A stretch of DNA of 64,000 nt from positions 62,001 through 126,000 of the forward strand of contig JAYQTA010000007.1 of assembly GCA_038147155.1 (NCBI GenBank), written 5' to 3'. The notes under the pieces are model-generated. The model was not told the origin of the DNA. It searched no databases and saw nothing but the letters and a program-made list of their open reading frames with translations. This DNA comes from Australimonas brisbanensis (GTDB taxonomy: Bacteria > Chloroflexota > Dehalococcoidia > Lucifugimonadales > Australimonadaceae). Shown here in pieces: positions 53,328-61,674 of the stretch. The first letter of the stretch is position 1, and each line of letters begins with the position of its first letter. Position numbers and translations under genes: made by a program.

Positions 53328-53720
53328 TCATTCCCGCGCGGCGCTGATGGCCTTGCTCACGGCAGCGGCCACCGTGTCGGCGTAGCGCTTATCGCGCGAT
53401 GCCAGCACGTACACCGGCCCCTTGGTGGTGGTGAGCAGGATGCCGAAGGCAGGGCGCTTGCGGGAGAGGTTGAAGGTGCCGGAGGCCATGCCCGCCATGC
53501 CGATGAGCATCACCGTCCAGTCGCGCCCCAGCGCGCCCCACGAGAGGATGGCGAAGCCCACGAACAGTACCATCAGCCCTGGCCAGATAATGCCCCGGTG
53601 GCGCACCACCCGCACCGCCGAGACGTTGCGCGGGGCGTAGATGTGCTGGGGGAAGACCAGCGTGCGGTCCGTGATGCGGATGCCCGCAGCGTCGGTGTAG
53701 AAACTGCGCTCAGAAGCCAT
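53328..53720 (-). CDS. Uncharacterised DUF6232-like membrane protein
   Basis: A 130-residue protein. An N-terminal beta segment (FYTDAAGIRITDRTLVFPQH then RNVSAVRVV) is followed by one or two membrane spans (about 45-85) and a C-terminal PH-like strand-helix part (LTTTKGPVYVLASRDK). This resembles DUF6232 proteins of unknown function. ATG 53720 lies 5 nt after the cimA stop. Confidence 0.65.
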   Translation of the reverse strand: MASERSFYTDAAGIRITDRTLVFPQHIYAPRNVSAVRVVRHRGIIWPGLMVLFVGFAILSWGALGRDWTVMLIGMAGMASGTFNLSRKRPAFGILLTTTKGPVYVLASRDKRYADTVAAAVSKAISAARE

Positions 53721-53725
53721 GTGCC

Positions 53726-55303
53726 TCACCTTCTCAGCAGGGCGAACTCCAGCGCATCGGCCAGTGCCTGCCAGGACGCCTCGATGATATTCCCTGAGGC
53801 ACCCACCGTGCTCCAGCGCCGCTCCCCGTCCGTGGACTCCACCAGCACGCGCACCACTGCATCTGTGCCCGCCTCGGCGCTCTCCACCACCCGCACCTTG
53901 TAGTCGGTGAGCGCCACCTCAGCCAACTGCGGGTAGAAGGTGAGCAGCCCCTTGCGCAGCGCCGCGTCCAGGGCATTCACCGGCCCGTTGCCCTCGGCCA
54001 CGGTGTGCTGCACCGTCCCGTCCACCGCCACCTTCACCATGGCCTCGCACAGCGCGTCGTCGTCCGTGCGGCGCGCGGAGCGGCGGCGGCGCTTCTCCAT
54101 CACCACCATGAAGTCCACCAGCTCGAAGGGGGCCTTGTAGCCGGGCAGCGCGCGCTCGGCCAGCAGGCGGAAGGAGCCCTCCGCTCCCTCGTACGCGAAC
54201 CCGCGCGACTCGTGCTCCTTCACCTGCTTCAGCAGCGCGGCGATCGCCTCCTTGGGCAGCTCGGCGGAGAGACCCGCCTCGGCCAGCTTCACCGCGATGT
54301 TGGCGCGCCCCGCCAGTTCCGAGACCACGATGTGCTTGGCGTTGCCCACCACCGCGGGGTCCACGTGCTGGTAGGCGTGCTCCACCTTGGCCACGGCTGA
54401 GGCATGCAGCCCGCCCTTGTGGGTGAAGGCCGACTCACCCACGTACGCTTGGTAGCGCGGGGTGGGCATGTTGGCCAGTTCAGCAACGAAGCGTGAGACC
54501 TCCGTCAGGCGCCCCAGTTGCTCCGGGGCCACCACCTGCTGGCCCAGCTTGAGCTGCAGGTTGGCGATGACGCTCAGCAGGTTGGCGTTGCCGCACCGCT
54601 CCCCGTAGCCGTTCACCGTGCCCTGCACCTGGGTGGCGCCCGCCTGCACCGCCGCGATGGAGTTGGCCACCGCCACCTCGGCGTCGTTGTGGCAGTGGAT
54701 GCCGATACCGCAGTCCACCGCCTGGCGCACCGCGCTCACCGTGGCGAACACGTCCACCGGCAGCGTGCCCCCGTTGGTATCGCACAGCACCACCGCCTCC
54801 GCCCCCGCTTCGGCGGCGGCGCGGATGCAGGCGATGGCGTACTCGGGGTCCGCGGCGTAGCCGTCGAAGAAGTGCTCGGCGTCGAAGAAGACCCGCCTGC
54901 CCTTGCCCACCATGTAGGCGATGGACTCGCGGATCATGGCCAGGTTCTCCTCCAGCGTGGTCTCCAGCACGTCGGTCACCTGGAAGGCCGAGGACTTGCC
55001 CACCAGCGTCACCGCAGGGGTGCCCGCCTCCAGCAACGCCGTCAGGTTGGCATCGTCCTCAGCGCGCGAGTTGGCCCGGCGCGTGGAGCCGAAGGCGACG
55101 ATGGCCGCCTGGGTGAGGTTCAGGTCACGGGCGCGGCGGAAGAACTCCTCGTCCTTGGGGTTGGAGCCCGGCCAGCCGCCCTCGATCAGCCCCACGCCCA
55201 GGGCGTCCAGGCGCTGGGCGATGCGCAACTTGTCCTCCACGGACAGGCTGATGCCCTCCATCTGCGTCCCGTCCCTAAGGGTCGTGTCGTACAGCTGCAC
55301 CAT
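53726..55303 (-). CDS. cimA: Citramalate synthase
   Basis: Condenses pyruvate and acetyl-CoA to (R)-citramalate, the first step of the threonine-independent isoleucine route; 525 residues. YDTTLRDGTQMEGISLS and the metal-binding HCHNDAEVAVANS mark the DRE-TIM barrel; the C-terminal LeuA-dimer regulatory domain follows (LTDYKVRVVE). The length and the EGGWPGSNPKD segment match the CimA branch rather than LeuA. An isoleucine-type T-box leader precedes it. Confidence 0.93.
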   Translation of the reverse strand: MVQLYDTTLRDGTQMEGISLSVEDKLRIAQRLDALGVGLIEGGWPGSNPKDEEFFRRARDLNLTQAAIVAFGSTRRANSRAEDDANLTALLEAGTPAVTLVGKSSAFQVTDVLETTLEENLAMIRESIAYMVGKGRRVFFDAEHFFDGYAADPEYAIACIRAAAEAGAEAVVLCDTNGGTLPVDVFATVSAVRQAVDCGIGIHCHNDAEVAVANSIAAVQAGATQVQGTVNGYGERCGNANLLSVIANLQLKLGQQVVAPEQLGRLTEVSRFVAELANMPTPRYQAYVGESAFTHKGGLHASAVAKVEHAYQHVDPAVVGNAKHIVVSELAGRANIAVKLAEAGLSAELPKEAIAALLKQVKEHESRGFAYEGAEGSFRLLAERALPGYKAPFELVDFMVVMEKRRRRSARRTDDDALCEAMVKVAVDGTVQHTVAEGNGPVNALDAALRKGLLTFYPQLAEVALTDYKVRVVESAEAGTDAVVRVLVESTDGERRWSTVGASGNIIEASWQALADALEFALLRR

Positions 55304-55324
55304 CGCGCCCTCCTGCGCCCGCCC

Positions 55325-55670
55325 CGCGGGCAAAAGAAAAACCCGCCCCACGCAAGGGACGGGCTCACACCCGCGGTACCACCCTCGTTCCCCGGCCCGC
55401 CGAAAGCGGACGGAGCACTCTGTGGGCGCAATCACGCCCCCACCGGGGTAACGGGCGGTGCGCCCGGCCAGGTCTACTCCCCCACGCGCCCGGCCGGGAG
55501 GCTCCCGGCACCGGCGTCACCCCAGAGGGGTGAGGGGTTTCGGCTGGCGGCTCAGGAGGGATGTTCGGCGGGCCACCGCGCACCGGGCTTCCACCAATCC
55601 CTGAGGGAGGCCCCGGCTCGCTGGGCGCAGTGTTGCGCCCGCCTACTCGTCTCCGTCGCAGCCTTTGGGT
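55325..55670 (-). promoter_or_regulatory. T-box riboswitch, isoleucine type, upstream of cimA
   Basis: Read on the minus strand. The canonical T-box sequence AGGGTGGTACCGCGGGTG lies at 55385-55368. Upstream is a long structured leader with GACGAGTAGGC and GGTGGAAGCCCGG (stem I style). The specifier region is GAACATCCCTCCTGAG (55566-55551), in which ATC (55562-55560) after GAAC points to tRNA-Ile. A terminator, GCCCGTCCC with GGGGCGGG then TTTTTCTTTT, closes it (55365-55332). A TATCAT box preceded by TGC (near 55675) is the likely promoter. Confidence 0.92.
55332..55365 (-). terminator. T-box regulated terminator of cimA
   Basis: CCCGTCCC / GGGGCGGG hairpin with TTTTTCTTTT tail on the minus strand, competing with the T-box antiterminator. 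Confidence 0.85.
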
Positions 55671-55680
55671 CATGATAGCA

Positions 55681-55970
55681 CGCCCGCTCGCTACGCTCGC
55701 TCGTTCCAGGGGACTCCCCTGCGCGCCTGCGGCGCTACCCCGTCTCCGCTCGCTCGGCGCTCGCTCATGGCAGCAGGCGCGCGGCCAGCACGCATAGAAC
55801 GGGGCACGCAGTGGGGCGCAGCCCCAAGAAGCGCCGACAAGCCAGGGTGTGTCCGGGCTAGAGGGGTGCAAAGGGGGAGTTTCACTCCCCCCGCCGGGGG
55901 TAGGCCCAGCGCGTCAGCGCGGGCCGAGGGGGTGTCCCCCTCCGTCCGAGCGAGCACGTAGCGAGCGGAG
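55681..55970 (+). repeat. Dispersed hairpin repeat, composite copy H
   Basis: Opens with a type I module (CGCTCGCTACGCTCGCTCG, AGGGGACTCCCCT, GCGCC-TGC-GGCGC, TACCCCGTCTC), followed by M2 (55813-55901) and closed by an inverted type II-like first stem (GAGGGGG-TGT-CCCCCTC) with the mirrored boundary GAGCGAGCACGTAGCGAGCG. The third stem is replaced by CGCTCGCTCGGCGCTCGCTC. Confidence 0.8.
55813..55901 (+). repeat. Accessory repeat module M2, copy 3
   Basis: GGGGC-GCA-GCCCC, GCGCCGACAAGCC, GTCCGGGCTAGAGGGGTGCA, then GGGGGAG-TTTCA-CTCCCCC. A related fragment (CTAGAGGGGTGCAGGGGAGC) also occurs at about 41108-41127. Confidence 0.72.
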
Positions 55971-55973
55971 CCC

Positions 55974-57239
55974 CTAGCGCGCGGCCATGTCCAGCGCGAG
56001 GGCCGACCAGCCGAAGGAGCGCGCGCCCAGCCCCTGGCCGTTGAGGGGGTTGTAGAACTCCCGCAGCCCCGCCCCGGCCACCATGCTCAGGGTGCGGGAG
56101 GCGAGCTGGGTGGCCAGGTCATCGAACCCGTGGCGGAGCAGGCCACGCCAGAGCAGCCAGTTGGTGTTGACCCACGTGGGCCCGCGCCAGATCACCGCGC
56201 TCCCGCGCGGGTCGAAGGCCGGCTCGTCGGCGGCCACCGAGGGGACCGGGCAGGCCATCCAGAAGCCATCGCGATCGGTGAGGGAGCGCTGCACCAGCTC
56301 TCCGGCCACCTCATCCGGCAGCCCGCTCACGGTCAGCGGAGCCAGGCCCGCCACGGTGCGCGGCTCGGAGCGGCGTTCCTCGACCCCCAGCAGGGCGAAG
56401 AAGGAGCCGCGGCTGCGGTCGTACAACTTGTCCACCAGCGACCCCGTCACCCTGGTGGCCAGGTCCGCGTAGGCGGCGGCAACGGCGCCGTTTCCCGCGC
56501 GCCGGTGCAGGCGGGCCATCGTCTCCAGCGAGTCGGCGTAGCACGCGTTCACCAGCGGGTCCTTCACCCGGAAGGCGCCCCGCCGGAGCATCTTGGCCGA
56601 CTCGTACGAGTCGAGCCAGTTGCGCAGGTCCAGCCAACGATCGCGCAGCCCCAGCGCCCAGCGGCCCGGCTTGCCCCTCAGCCCCAGTGCGCCGTCGTAG
56701 GCGGGCGATTGGTCCATGCCTGACTCGTAGGGCGAGACGATGACCAGCAGCCCGTCCTCGTCCGGAGCGCGGTTGGTGGCGAGCCAGTTGTGATGGGCAT
56801 CGAGCGTCCCCAGCAGGCTGGTGACGACGCTGGCATCGCGCGTGATCTCAGCCACCCGCTCCACCGCCTGGGCGAACACCGGAGGCTGCATCAGCCCCGA
56901 GTAGCGCAGCGTCTGCCCCGGCGGGGCCTGCAGGTAGGCCAGCGGCTGGGTGAAGCCCCACAACCGCACGCCCCAGTAGGTGACGTGCGGGATGAACCCG
57001 TCCTCACGCTGGGTGGAGGCCAGGGTGGTCAGCTCCGCCACGGCATGCTCCGGGTCGAGGTGCGCGGTGGCCACGGCGTGGAAGCACGAGTCCCACAGCC
57101 ACTGCCACGGGTACTCGCCGGGGGAGGGGCACAGATAGCGGTACTCAACGCCGGTGCGCCCGTCTCGCCCCGTCCGCAGGTTGGAGCGCAGCAGCCCATT
57201 GACCAGGGCGGTGACCGCGGTGACTTCCGTCTGTCGCAT
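55974..57239 (-). CDS. MGH1-type glycoside hydrolase (mannosyl/glucosylglycerate hydrolase-like)
   Basis: A 421-residue (alpha/alpha)6-barrel glycosidase of the GH63-like clan. Blocks YPWQWLWDSCFHAVATAHLD, REDGFIPHVTYWG, IVSPYESGMDQSP and WRGPTWVNTNWLLW are characteristic of the MGH1-type domain; the Asp in WLWDSCFH and an acidic C-terminal region (EFYNPLNGQG) are the likely catalytic acids. Would recycle mannosylglycerate or glucosylglycerate-type compatible solutes; the substrate is inferred. No signal peptide. Confidence 0.82.
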   Translation of the reverse strand: MRQTEVTAVTALVNGLLRSNLRTGRDGRTGVEYRYLCPSPGEYPWQWLWDSCFHAVATAHLDPEHAVAELTTLASTQREDGFIPHVTYWGVRLWGFTQPLAYLQAPPGQTLRYSGLMQPPVFAQAVERVAEITRDASVVTSLLGTLDAHHNWLATNRAPDEDGLLVIVSPYESGMDQSPAYDGALGLRGKPGRWALGLRDRWLDLRNWLDSYESAKMLRRGAFRVKDPLVNACYADSLETMARLHRRAGNGAVAAAYADLATRVTGSLVDKLYDRSRGSFFALLGVEERRSEPRTVAGLAPLTVSGLPDEVAGELVQRSLTDRDGFWMACPVPSVAADEPAFDPRGSAVIWRGPTWVNTNWLLWRGLLRHGFDDLATQLASRTLSMVAGAGLREFYNPLNGQGLGARSFGWSALALDMAAR

Positions 57240-57330
57240 GGGGCCATTCTCGCAGCGCGACCGCACCCGGCCAACGGGGGCCGGGTGCGGGGAGTTGCGG
57301 TGTTCGGGGGTGCGGGAGGGTGCGGGTTGG

Positions 57331-60255
57331 CTAGCGCAGGGCGTCAGCCAGGTACTCCACCACGTGGCGCGGGCGCTTGGAGGTGAAGTGGTCGATCTGC
57401 TGGCGGCACGAGACGCCGGAGACGGCCACCGGCACGCCCTGCTTCTCCTCGGCCTCGATGGCCGGGAAGAGGCGCAGCGCCCCCATCGCCTGGGAGATGT
57501 CGTAGTGCTCCGCCTCGAAGCCGAAGGTGCCCGCCATGCCGCAGCAGCCGGAGTCGATGAGTTCGGGGGTGAACCCGGCCAGGCGCAGCGCGCCCAGGGT
57601 GGGGTCGGTGCCCACGATGGCCTTCTGGTGGCAGTGCCCGTGCACCTGGAGCGGGGCCTCGGCGCTCTTGAACACTGCCTTCACGGCCTCCGGCTCCTCC
57701 TTGGCCAGGCGCGCCAGCAGTTCGTCCAGCATCAGCGCCTGAGAGGCGACGGCCTTGGAGGCGTCATCGCGCAGCAGTTCGGGGTACTCGTCCCGCAGCG
57801 TCAGCAGGCAGGAGGGCTCCGTGCCCACGATGAGGGTGCCCGCTTGAGCGTGGGGGGCCAGGGCGTCCACGTTGATGCGCGCCCAGACGGCGGCCTTGTC
57901 CAGCTGGCCCTTGGAGATGAGCGGTCGCCCGCAGCACGTCTTCTGGGTCTCCAGCTTCACCCGGTAGCCCAGCGCCTCGAGGATGCGCACCGCGGCCTGC
58001 CCCGTCTCCGGGTGCATCGTCTCGGTGAAGGTGTCGTGGAAGTAGACCACCTCCCCGCGCGCCCCGCTGGTCTGGGGCTTGTGAGCCTTGAACCAGGAGG
58101 AGAACGACCGGGCCGCCAGCTTGGGCAGCGGGCGCCGGGAGGAGATGCCCAACAATCGCTCTGCCAGCAGGCGGGTGGGCGGCAGGGCGTTCACGGCGTT
58201 GACGATGGGGGCGGCCTTCTGGCCCCAGCGGGCCAAAGTGGCGATGTTGCCGAAGAGGCGGGCCCGCAGGGGCACCCCGTGCTCCTGGTGATACTTGGTG
58301 AGCACCTCGGATTTGAGCTTGGCCATGTCCACGTTGGAGGGGCACTCGGCCTTGCACGCCTTGCACTCGATGCACAGGTCCAGCGTCTTGTAGAGGCGCT
58401 CGCCCGACAGCTCCTTGGCGGGCAGCTTGCCGCTGACCACCATGCGCAGCATGTTAGCGCGCCCGCGGGTGGAGTGCTCCTCCTCGCGGGTGACCATGTA
58501 GGAGGGGCACATGGTCCCGTCCATGCGCCGGCACGCCCCCTGGCCGTTGCACGCCTCGATGTGGCGGGCGAAGCCGCCGTCCTCGGTGAAGTCCAGGTAG
58601 GTGTGGACGTCGATGTTGCGCGTGGCGGGGCCGATGCGCAGGTTCTCACGGATACCCGGCGTCTCGATGATCTTGCCGGGGTTCATGGTGCCCTCGGGGT
58701 CGTAGACCGACTTGAGCTCCTTGAACGCCTGGTAGAGCTCGGAGCCGAACATCTTCTCCGTGAACACGCCACGGATGATGCCGTCGCCGTGCTCGCCGGT
58801 CAGGGACCCGCCGAACTCGTGAACCAGGTCGGCGATCTGCTCGGCGATGGAGACCATCTTCTCCAGCCCCGCCTCCTCCTTCATGTTCACCACGGGGCGG
58901 ATGTGCAGACAGCCGGTGGAGGCGTGCCCGTAGTAGGCGGCCTCGGTGTCGTGGGCCGCCACGATCTCCTCGAAGCGGCGCACATACTCCGGCAGCTTCT
59001 CCGGGGAGACGGCGGTGTCCTCCACGTAGGGGAGGGGCTTGGCGTCGCCCTTGAGGGCCATGGCCAGCCCCAACCCCGCCTCGCGCAGGGAGTACCAGTA
59101 GCGCTGCTCGCGCGGGTCGGTGGTGGTGATGGTGGCATACCCCAGGCGCCGGTGCTCTAGGTCTGCCTTGAGCGCCGCCAGCTTGCCGCGCACCTCGGCC
59201 TCGCTGGTGCCGTAGAACTCCACGAACAGCAGGTCGGAGGGGCGTCCCTCCAGGAAGGAGAGCAGGTGCCGGTAGCCATCGTTCTCCGCGCAGTTGCGCA
59301 GGATCATCTCGCCCACCAGCTCAACGGCCGAGGGCTCGTGATCCAGGATGGGCACCGAGGCCTCCATCGCCTCCACCAGGGAGTTGAAGTGCACCGTGGC
59401 CAGGCCCTTGAAGGTGGGCACCGGCACCAGGTTCACCTTGGCCTCGGTCACGGCCACCAGCGTGCCCTCCGAACCCACCACCATGCGGGTGAGGTTCATG
59501 GGGCCGTCGTTCATGAAGTCGTCCAGGTTGTAGCCCATCACCCGGCGCAGGATGCGCGGGAACCGGCGGATGATCTCCTCCCGGTGCTCGGTAGCGATGC
59601 GCCGCGTCTCCCGGTAGATAGCCCCCTCCAGCCCCCCCAGCGAGAGCTTGGTCTCCAGCGCCTCGCCCCCCGTGGGCGCGAAGTGCGCGCGGCTCCCGTC
59701 GGAGAGAACGGCGTTCACCTCAAGGATGTGATCCAGGGTCTTGCCGTAGATCACCGAGTGCGCGCCGCACGAGTTGTTGCCGATACCCCCGCCCACGGTG
59801 GCGCGGGCCGAGGTGACCGGGTCGGGCCCGTACATCAGCCCCAGGTGGCGCACGGCGGCGGAGAGGTGGTTGTTGACGATGCCGGGCTGCACGCGCGCCC
59901 AGCGCTCCTCCTTGTTCACCTCCAGCACGTTGCGCATGTACTTGGAGAAGTCCAGGACGATGGCGTGGTTGCACGTCTGCCCCGCCAGCCCCGTGCCGCC
60001 GCCGCGCGGCATCACCGGCACGCCGTGCTCGCGGGCGATGCGGATCGCCGCCTCCACGTCGTCGGCGGAGCGCGGCACCACCACGCCCACGGGCACCATC
60101 TGGTACATGGAGGCGTCGGTGGCGTACATCAGCCGGTTGTAGTGGTCCATCCGCACCTCGGCCGAGGTCTGCTTGCGCAGCTTCTCGGCGATGGCGGCGA
60201 CCTCGCTGTCGCTGATGGTGGCGCCCTTGCGGGCCGTCTCGTAGAGGAGGGGCAT
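57331..60255 (-). CDS. FAD-binding and Fe-S cluster dehydrogenase fusion (D-2-hydroxyacid dehydrogenase type)
   Basis: A 974-residue fusion. An N-terminal FAD-binding (VAO/PCMH) domain has PRGGGTGLAGQTC and a C-terminal oxidase-type cap (EHGDGIIRG). In the middle are CNGQGACRRM and the 4Fe-4S motif CIECKACKAECP. The C-terminus carries two CCG domains (TCCGRPLIS and SGCCGMAGTFGFE). Architecture as in YdiJ/GlpC-type D-lactate or D-2-hydroxyglutarate dehydrogenases. Electrons likely pass to quinone. Substrate not determined. Confidence 0.92.
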   Translation of the reverse strand: MPLLYETARKGATISDSEVAAIAEKLRKQTSAEVRMDHYNRLMYATDASMYQMVPVGVVVPRSADDVEAAIRIAREHGVPVMPRGGGTGLAGQTCNHAIVLDFSKYMRNVLEVNKEERWARVQPGIVNNHLSAAVRHLGLMYGPDPVTSARATVGGGIGNNSCGAHSVIYGKTLDHILEVNAVLSDGSRAHFAPTGGEALETKLSLGGLEGAIYRETRRIATEHREEIIRRFPRILRRVMGYNLDDFMNDGPMNLTRMVVGSEGTLVAVTEAKVNLVPVPTFKGLATVHFNSLVEAMEASVPILDHEPSAVELVGEMILRNCAENDGYRHLLSFLEGRPSDLLFVEFYGTSEAEVRGKLAALKADLEHRRLGYATITTTDPREQRYWYSLREAGLGLAMALKGDAKPLPYVEDTAVSPEKLPEYVRRFEEIVAAHDTEAAYYGHASTGCLHIRPVVNMKEEAGLEKMVSIAEQIADLVHEFGGSLTGEHGDGIIRGVFTEKMFGSELYQAFKELKSVYDPEGTMNPGKIIETPGIRENLRIGPATRNIDVHTYLDFTEDGGFARHIEACNGQGACRRMDGTMCPSYMVTREEEHSTRGRANMLRMVVSGKLPAKELSGERLYKTLDLCIECKACKAECPSNVDMAKLKSEVLTKYHQEHGVPLRARLFGNIATLARWGQKAAPIVNAVNALPPTRLLAERLLGISSRRPLPKLAARSFSSWFKAHKPQTSGARGEVVYFHDTFTETMHPETGQAAVRILEALGYRVKLETQKTCCGRPLISKGQLDKAAVWARINVDALAPHAQAGTLIVGTEPSCLLTLRDEYPELLRDDASKAVASQALMLDELLARLAKEEPEAVKAVFKSAEAPLQVHGHCHQKAIVGTDPTLGALRLAGFTPELIDSGCCGMAGTFGFEAEHYDISQAMGALRLFPAIEAEEKQGVPVAVSGVSCRQQIDHFTSKRPRHVVEYLADALR

Positions 60256-60369
60256 AGTTCAACTCCCTGGCACTGCTTGGGCGCTGCTCGGACCGCGCGC
60301 GCACCCGCAGATGCTAGCCCACGGGCGCGGTGAGCGGAAGTGCAGGCCCGCTGGCGCACCCGCGTCACC

Positions 60370-60398
60370 TTGACACCCCCGCACCCCCTGCGTAGCGT
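60370..60398 (+). promoter_or_regulatory. Promoter of the BlaI-like regulator gene
   Basis: TTGACA at 60370-60375, 17-bp spacer, TAGCGT at 60393-60398, 40 nt before the GTG start. Confidence 0.65.
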
Positions 60399-60437
60399 GC
60401 TGGCCGGGCCGCAGGCCCACGAACAGGGAGGGGAACG

Positions 60438-60923
60438 GTGGCAGCGAACGGGCCGGGAGCGGCGGGCGCACGACGGGTGCCGGGCACCCTGGGCGCGCTG
60501 GAGGCCGCCATCATGGACGCCCTCTGGAACGCGCCGGGCGCCTGCTCGGTGCAGGAGGTGTGCGAGCGCCTGGGCCCCGGTCACCACTACAAGACGGTGA
60601 TGACCGTCCTGAACCGCCTGGTGGAGAAGGAGCTGCTCTCCCGCGAGCTGGACGGGCGCGCCTACCGCTACCTGCCTGCCCTGACGCGCGGGGGTTTCCT
60701 GCGCGATGCCGCCGCCGGGCTGGTGGATGCCTACATGGAGGCCTACGGCCCTGCCGCCGCAGACGTGCTGGCCGAGGCGGTGGCTGATGCCGGTGGGGCC
60801 GTCCCCCACGCGGACCCCGCGCCGGAGCCACCCGCGCGCCAGGGCACGAACCCGGTGGTGATGCTGCTCCTGGCGGCACTGGTGCTGGAGACGCTGCTGC
60901 TGGCGGCCCGTGGGCGCCGCTAG
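60438..60923 (+). CDS. BlaI/MecI/CopY-family regulator with C-terminal membrane anchor
   Basis: A 161-residue protein. The winged helix (about 15-82) contains LEAAIMDALW and YKTVMTVLNRLVEKELLSRE, the DNA-binding signature of BlaI/MecI. The C-terminus, after a Pro-rich linker, is one hydrophobic span (PVVMLLLAALVLETLLLAA) and a short basic tail. Canonical family members are about 125 residues, soluble, and paired with a BlaR1/M56 sensor protease; no such gene is adjacent. GTG 60438 has GGGAGGGG upstream. Confidence 0.87.
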   Translation: MAANGPGAAGARRVPGTLGALEAAIMDALWNAPGACSVQEVCERLGPGHHYKTVMTVLNRLVEKELLSRELDGRAYRYLPALTRGGFLRDAAAGLVDAYMEAYGPAAADVLAEAVADAGGAVPHADPAPEPPARQGTNPVVMLLLAALVLETLLLAARGRR

Positions 60924-60927
60924 CACC

Positions 60928-61674
60928 ATGACCGTGGGTGATGAGACGGCCCAACTGGCCGCCGGTGCGGAGCGCATGGGCGTGGCCCTGGCGCCCGCAC
61001 AGCGCGACGCGCTGCTGATTTACCTGGAGGGGATGCGCGCGCGGAACGAGCGCGCTGGCCTCACCTCCCCCGCAGCCCTGGCCGACGCCGTGCGTGTCCA
61101 CCTGCTGGACTCCCTCGCCCTGGTGCCCGTGCTGACCCGCCACGCACCGGATGCGCGCACCCTGGCAGACGTGGGCACCGGCGCAGGCCTGCCCGGACTG
61201 GTGCTCGCCGTCGCGCTGCCGGAGCTGTCCGTGAGCCTGCTGGAGTCCATCGGCAAGAAGGCGGCGTTCCTGCACTGGGCCGTCGAAGCGCTGGGCCTGA
61301 CGGACCGCGTGCGGGTGCTGGAGAGGCGCGCCGAGGAGGCGGGGCGCGAGCGGGCGCTGCGCGAGGCCTTCGATGTGGCGAGTGCGCGGGCGCTGGGCCC
61401 CCTGCCGGTGGTGGCGGAGCTCACCCTGCCCCTGGTGCGGGTGGGCGGCGTCCTCATCGCCCCGCGCGGGGTGGACGGGGCGGCGGAGGCTGCCGCGGTA
61501 GCCCCCGCGCTGGAGGCGCTGGGCGCGCGCCTGGTGGGGGTTGAGCCCGCCAGCCCCGAGGGCGGACGCGAGCGGGCGACGGTGGTCATCGCGGCCAAGG
61601 TGCGGCCCACCCCCGCGCGCTACCCGCGCCGAGTGGGGGTGCCCGCCAAGGAGCCGCTGGGGGGGCGGGCATGA
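60928..61674 (+). CDS. rsmG: 16S rRNA (guanine-527-N7)-methyltransferase RsmG
   Basis: SAM-dependent methyltransferase of about 248 residues (GidB). NERAGLTSP, HLLDSLALVP, the SAM loop DVGTGAGLPGLVLA and SARALGPLPVVAEL are diagnostic. ATG 60928 gives a normal N-terminus; GTG 60910 is possible. Not next to gidA/mnmG as in many bacteria. Confidence 0.95.
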   Translation: MTVGDETAQLAAGAERMGVALAPAQRDALLIYLEGMRARNERAGLTSPAALADAVRVHLLDSLALVPVLTRHAPDARTLADVGTGAGLPGLVLAVALPELSVSLLESIGKKAAFLHWAVEALGLTDRVRVLERRAEEAGRERALREAFDVASARALGPLPVVAELTLPLVRVGGVLIAPRGVDGAAEAAAVAPALEALGARLVGVEPASPEGGRERATVVIAAKVRPTPARYPRRVGVPAKEPLGGRA

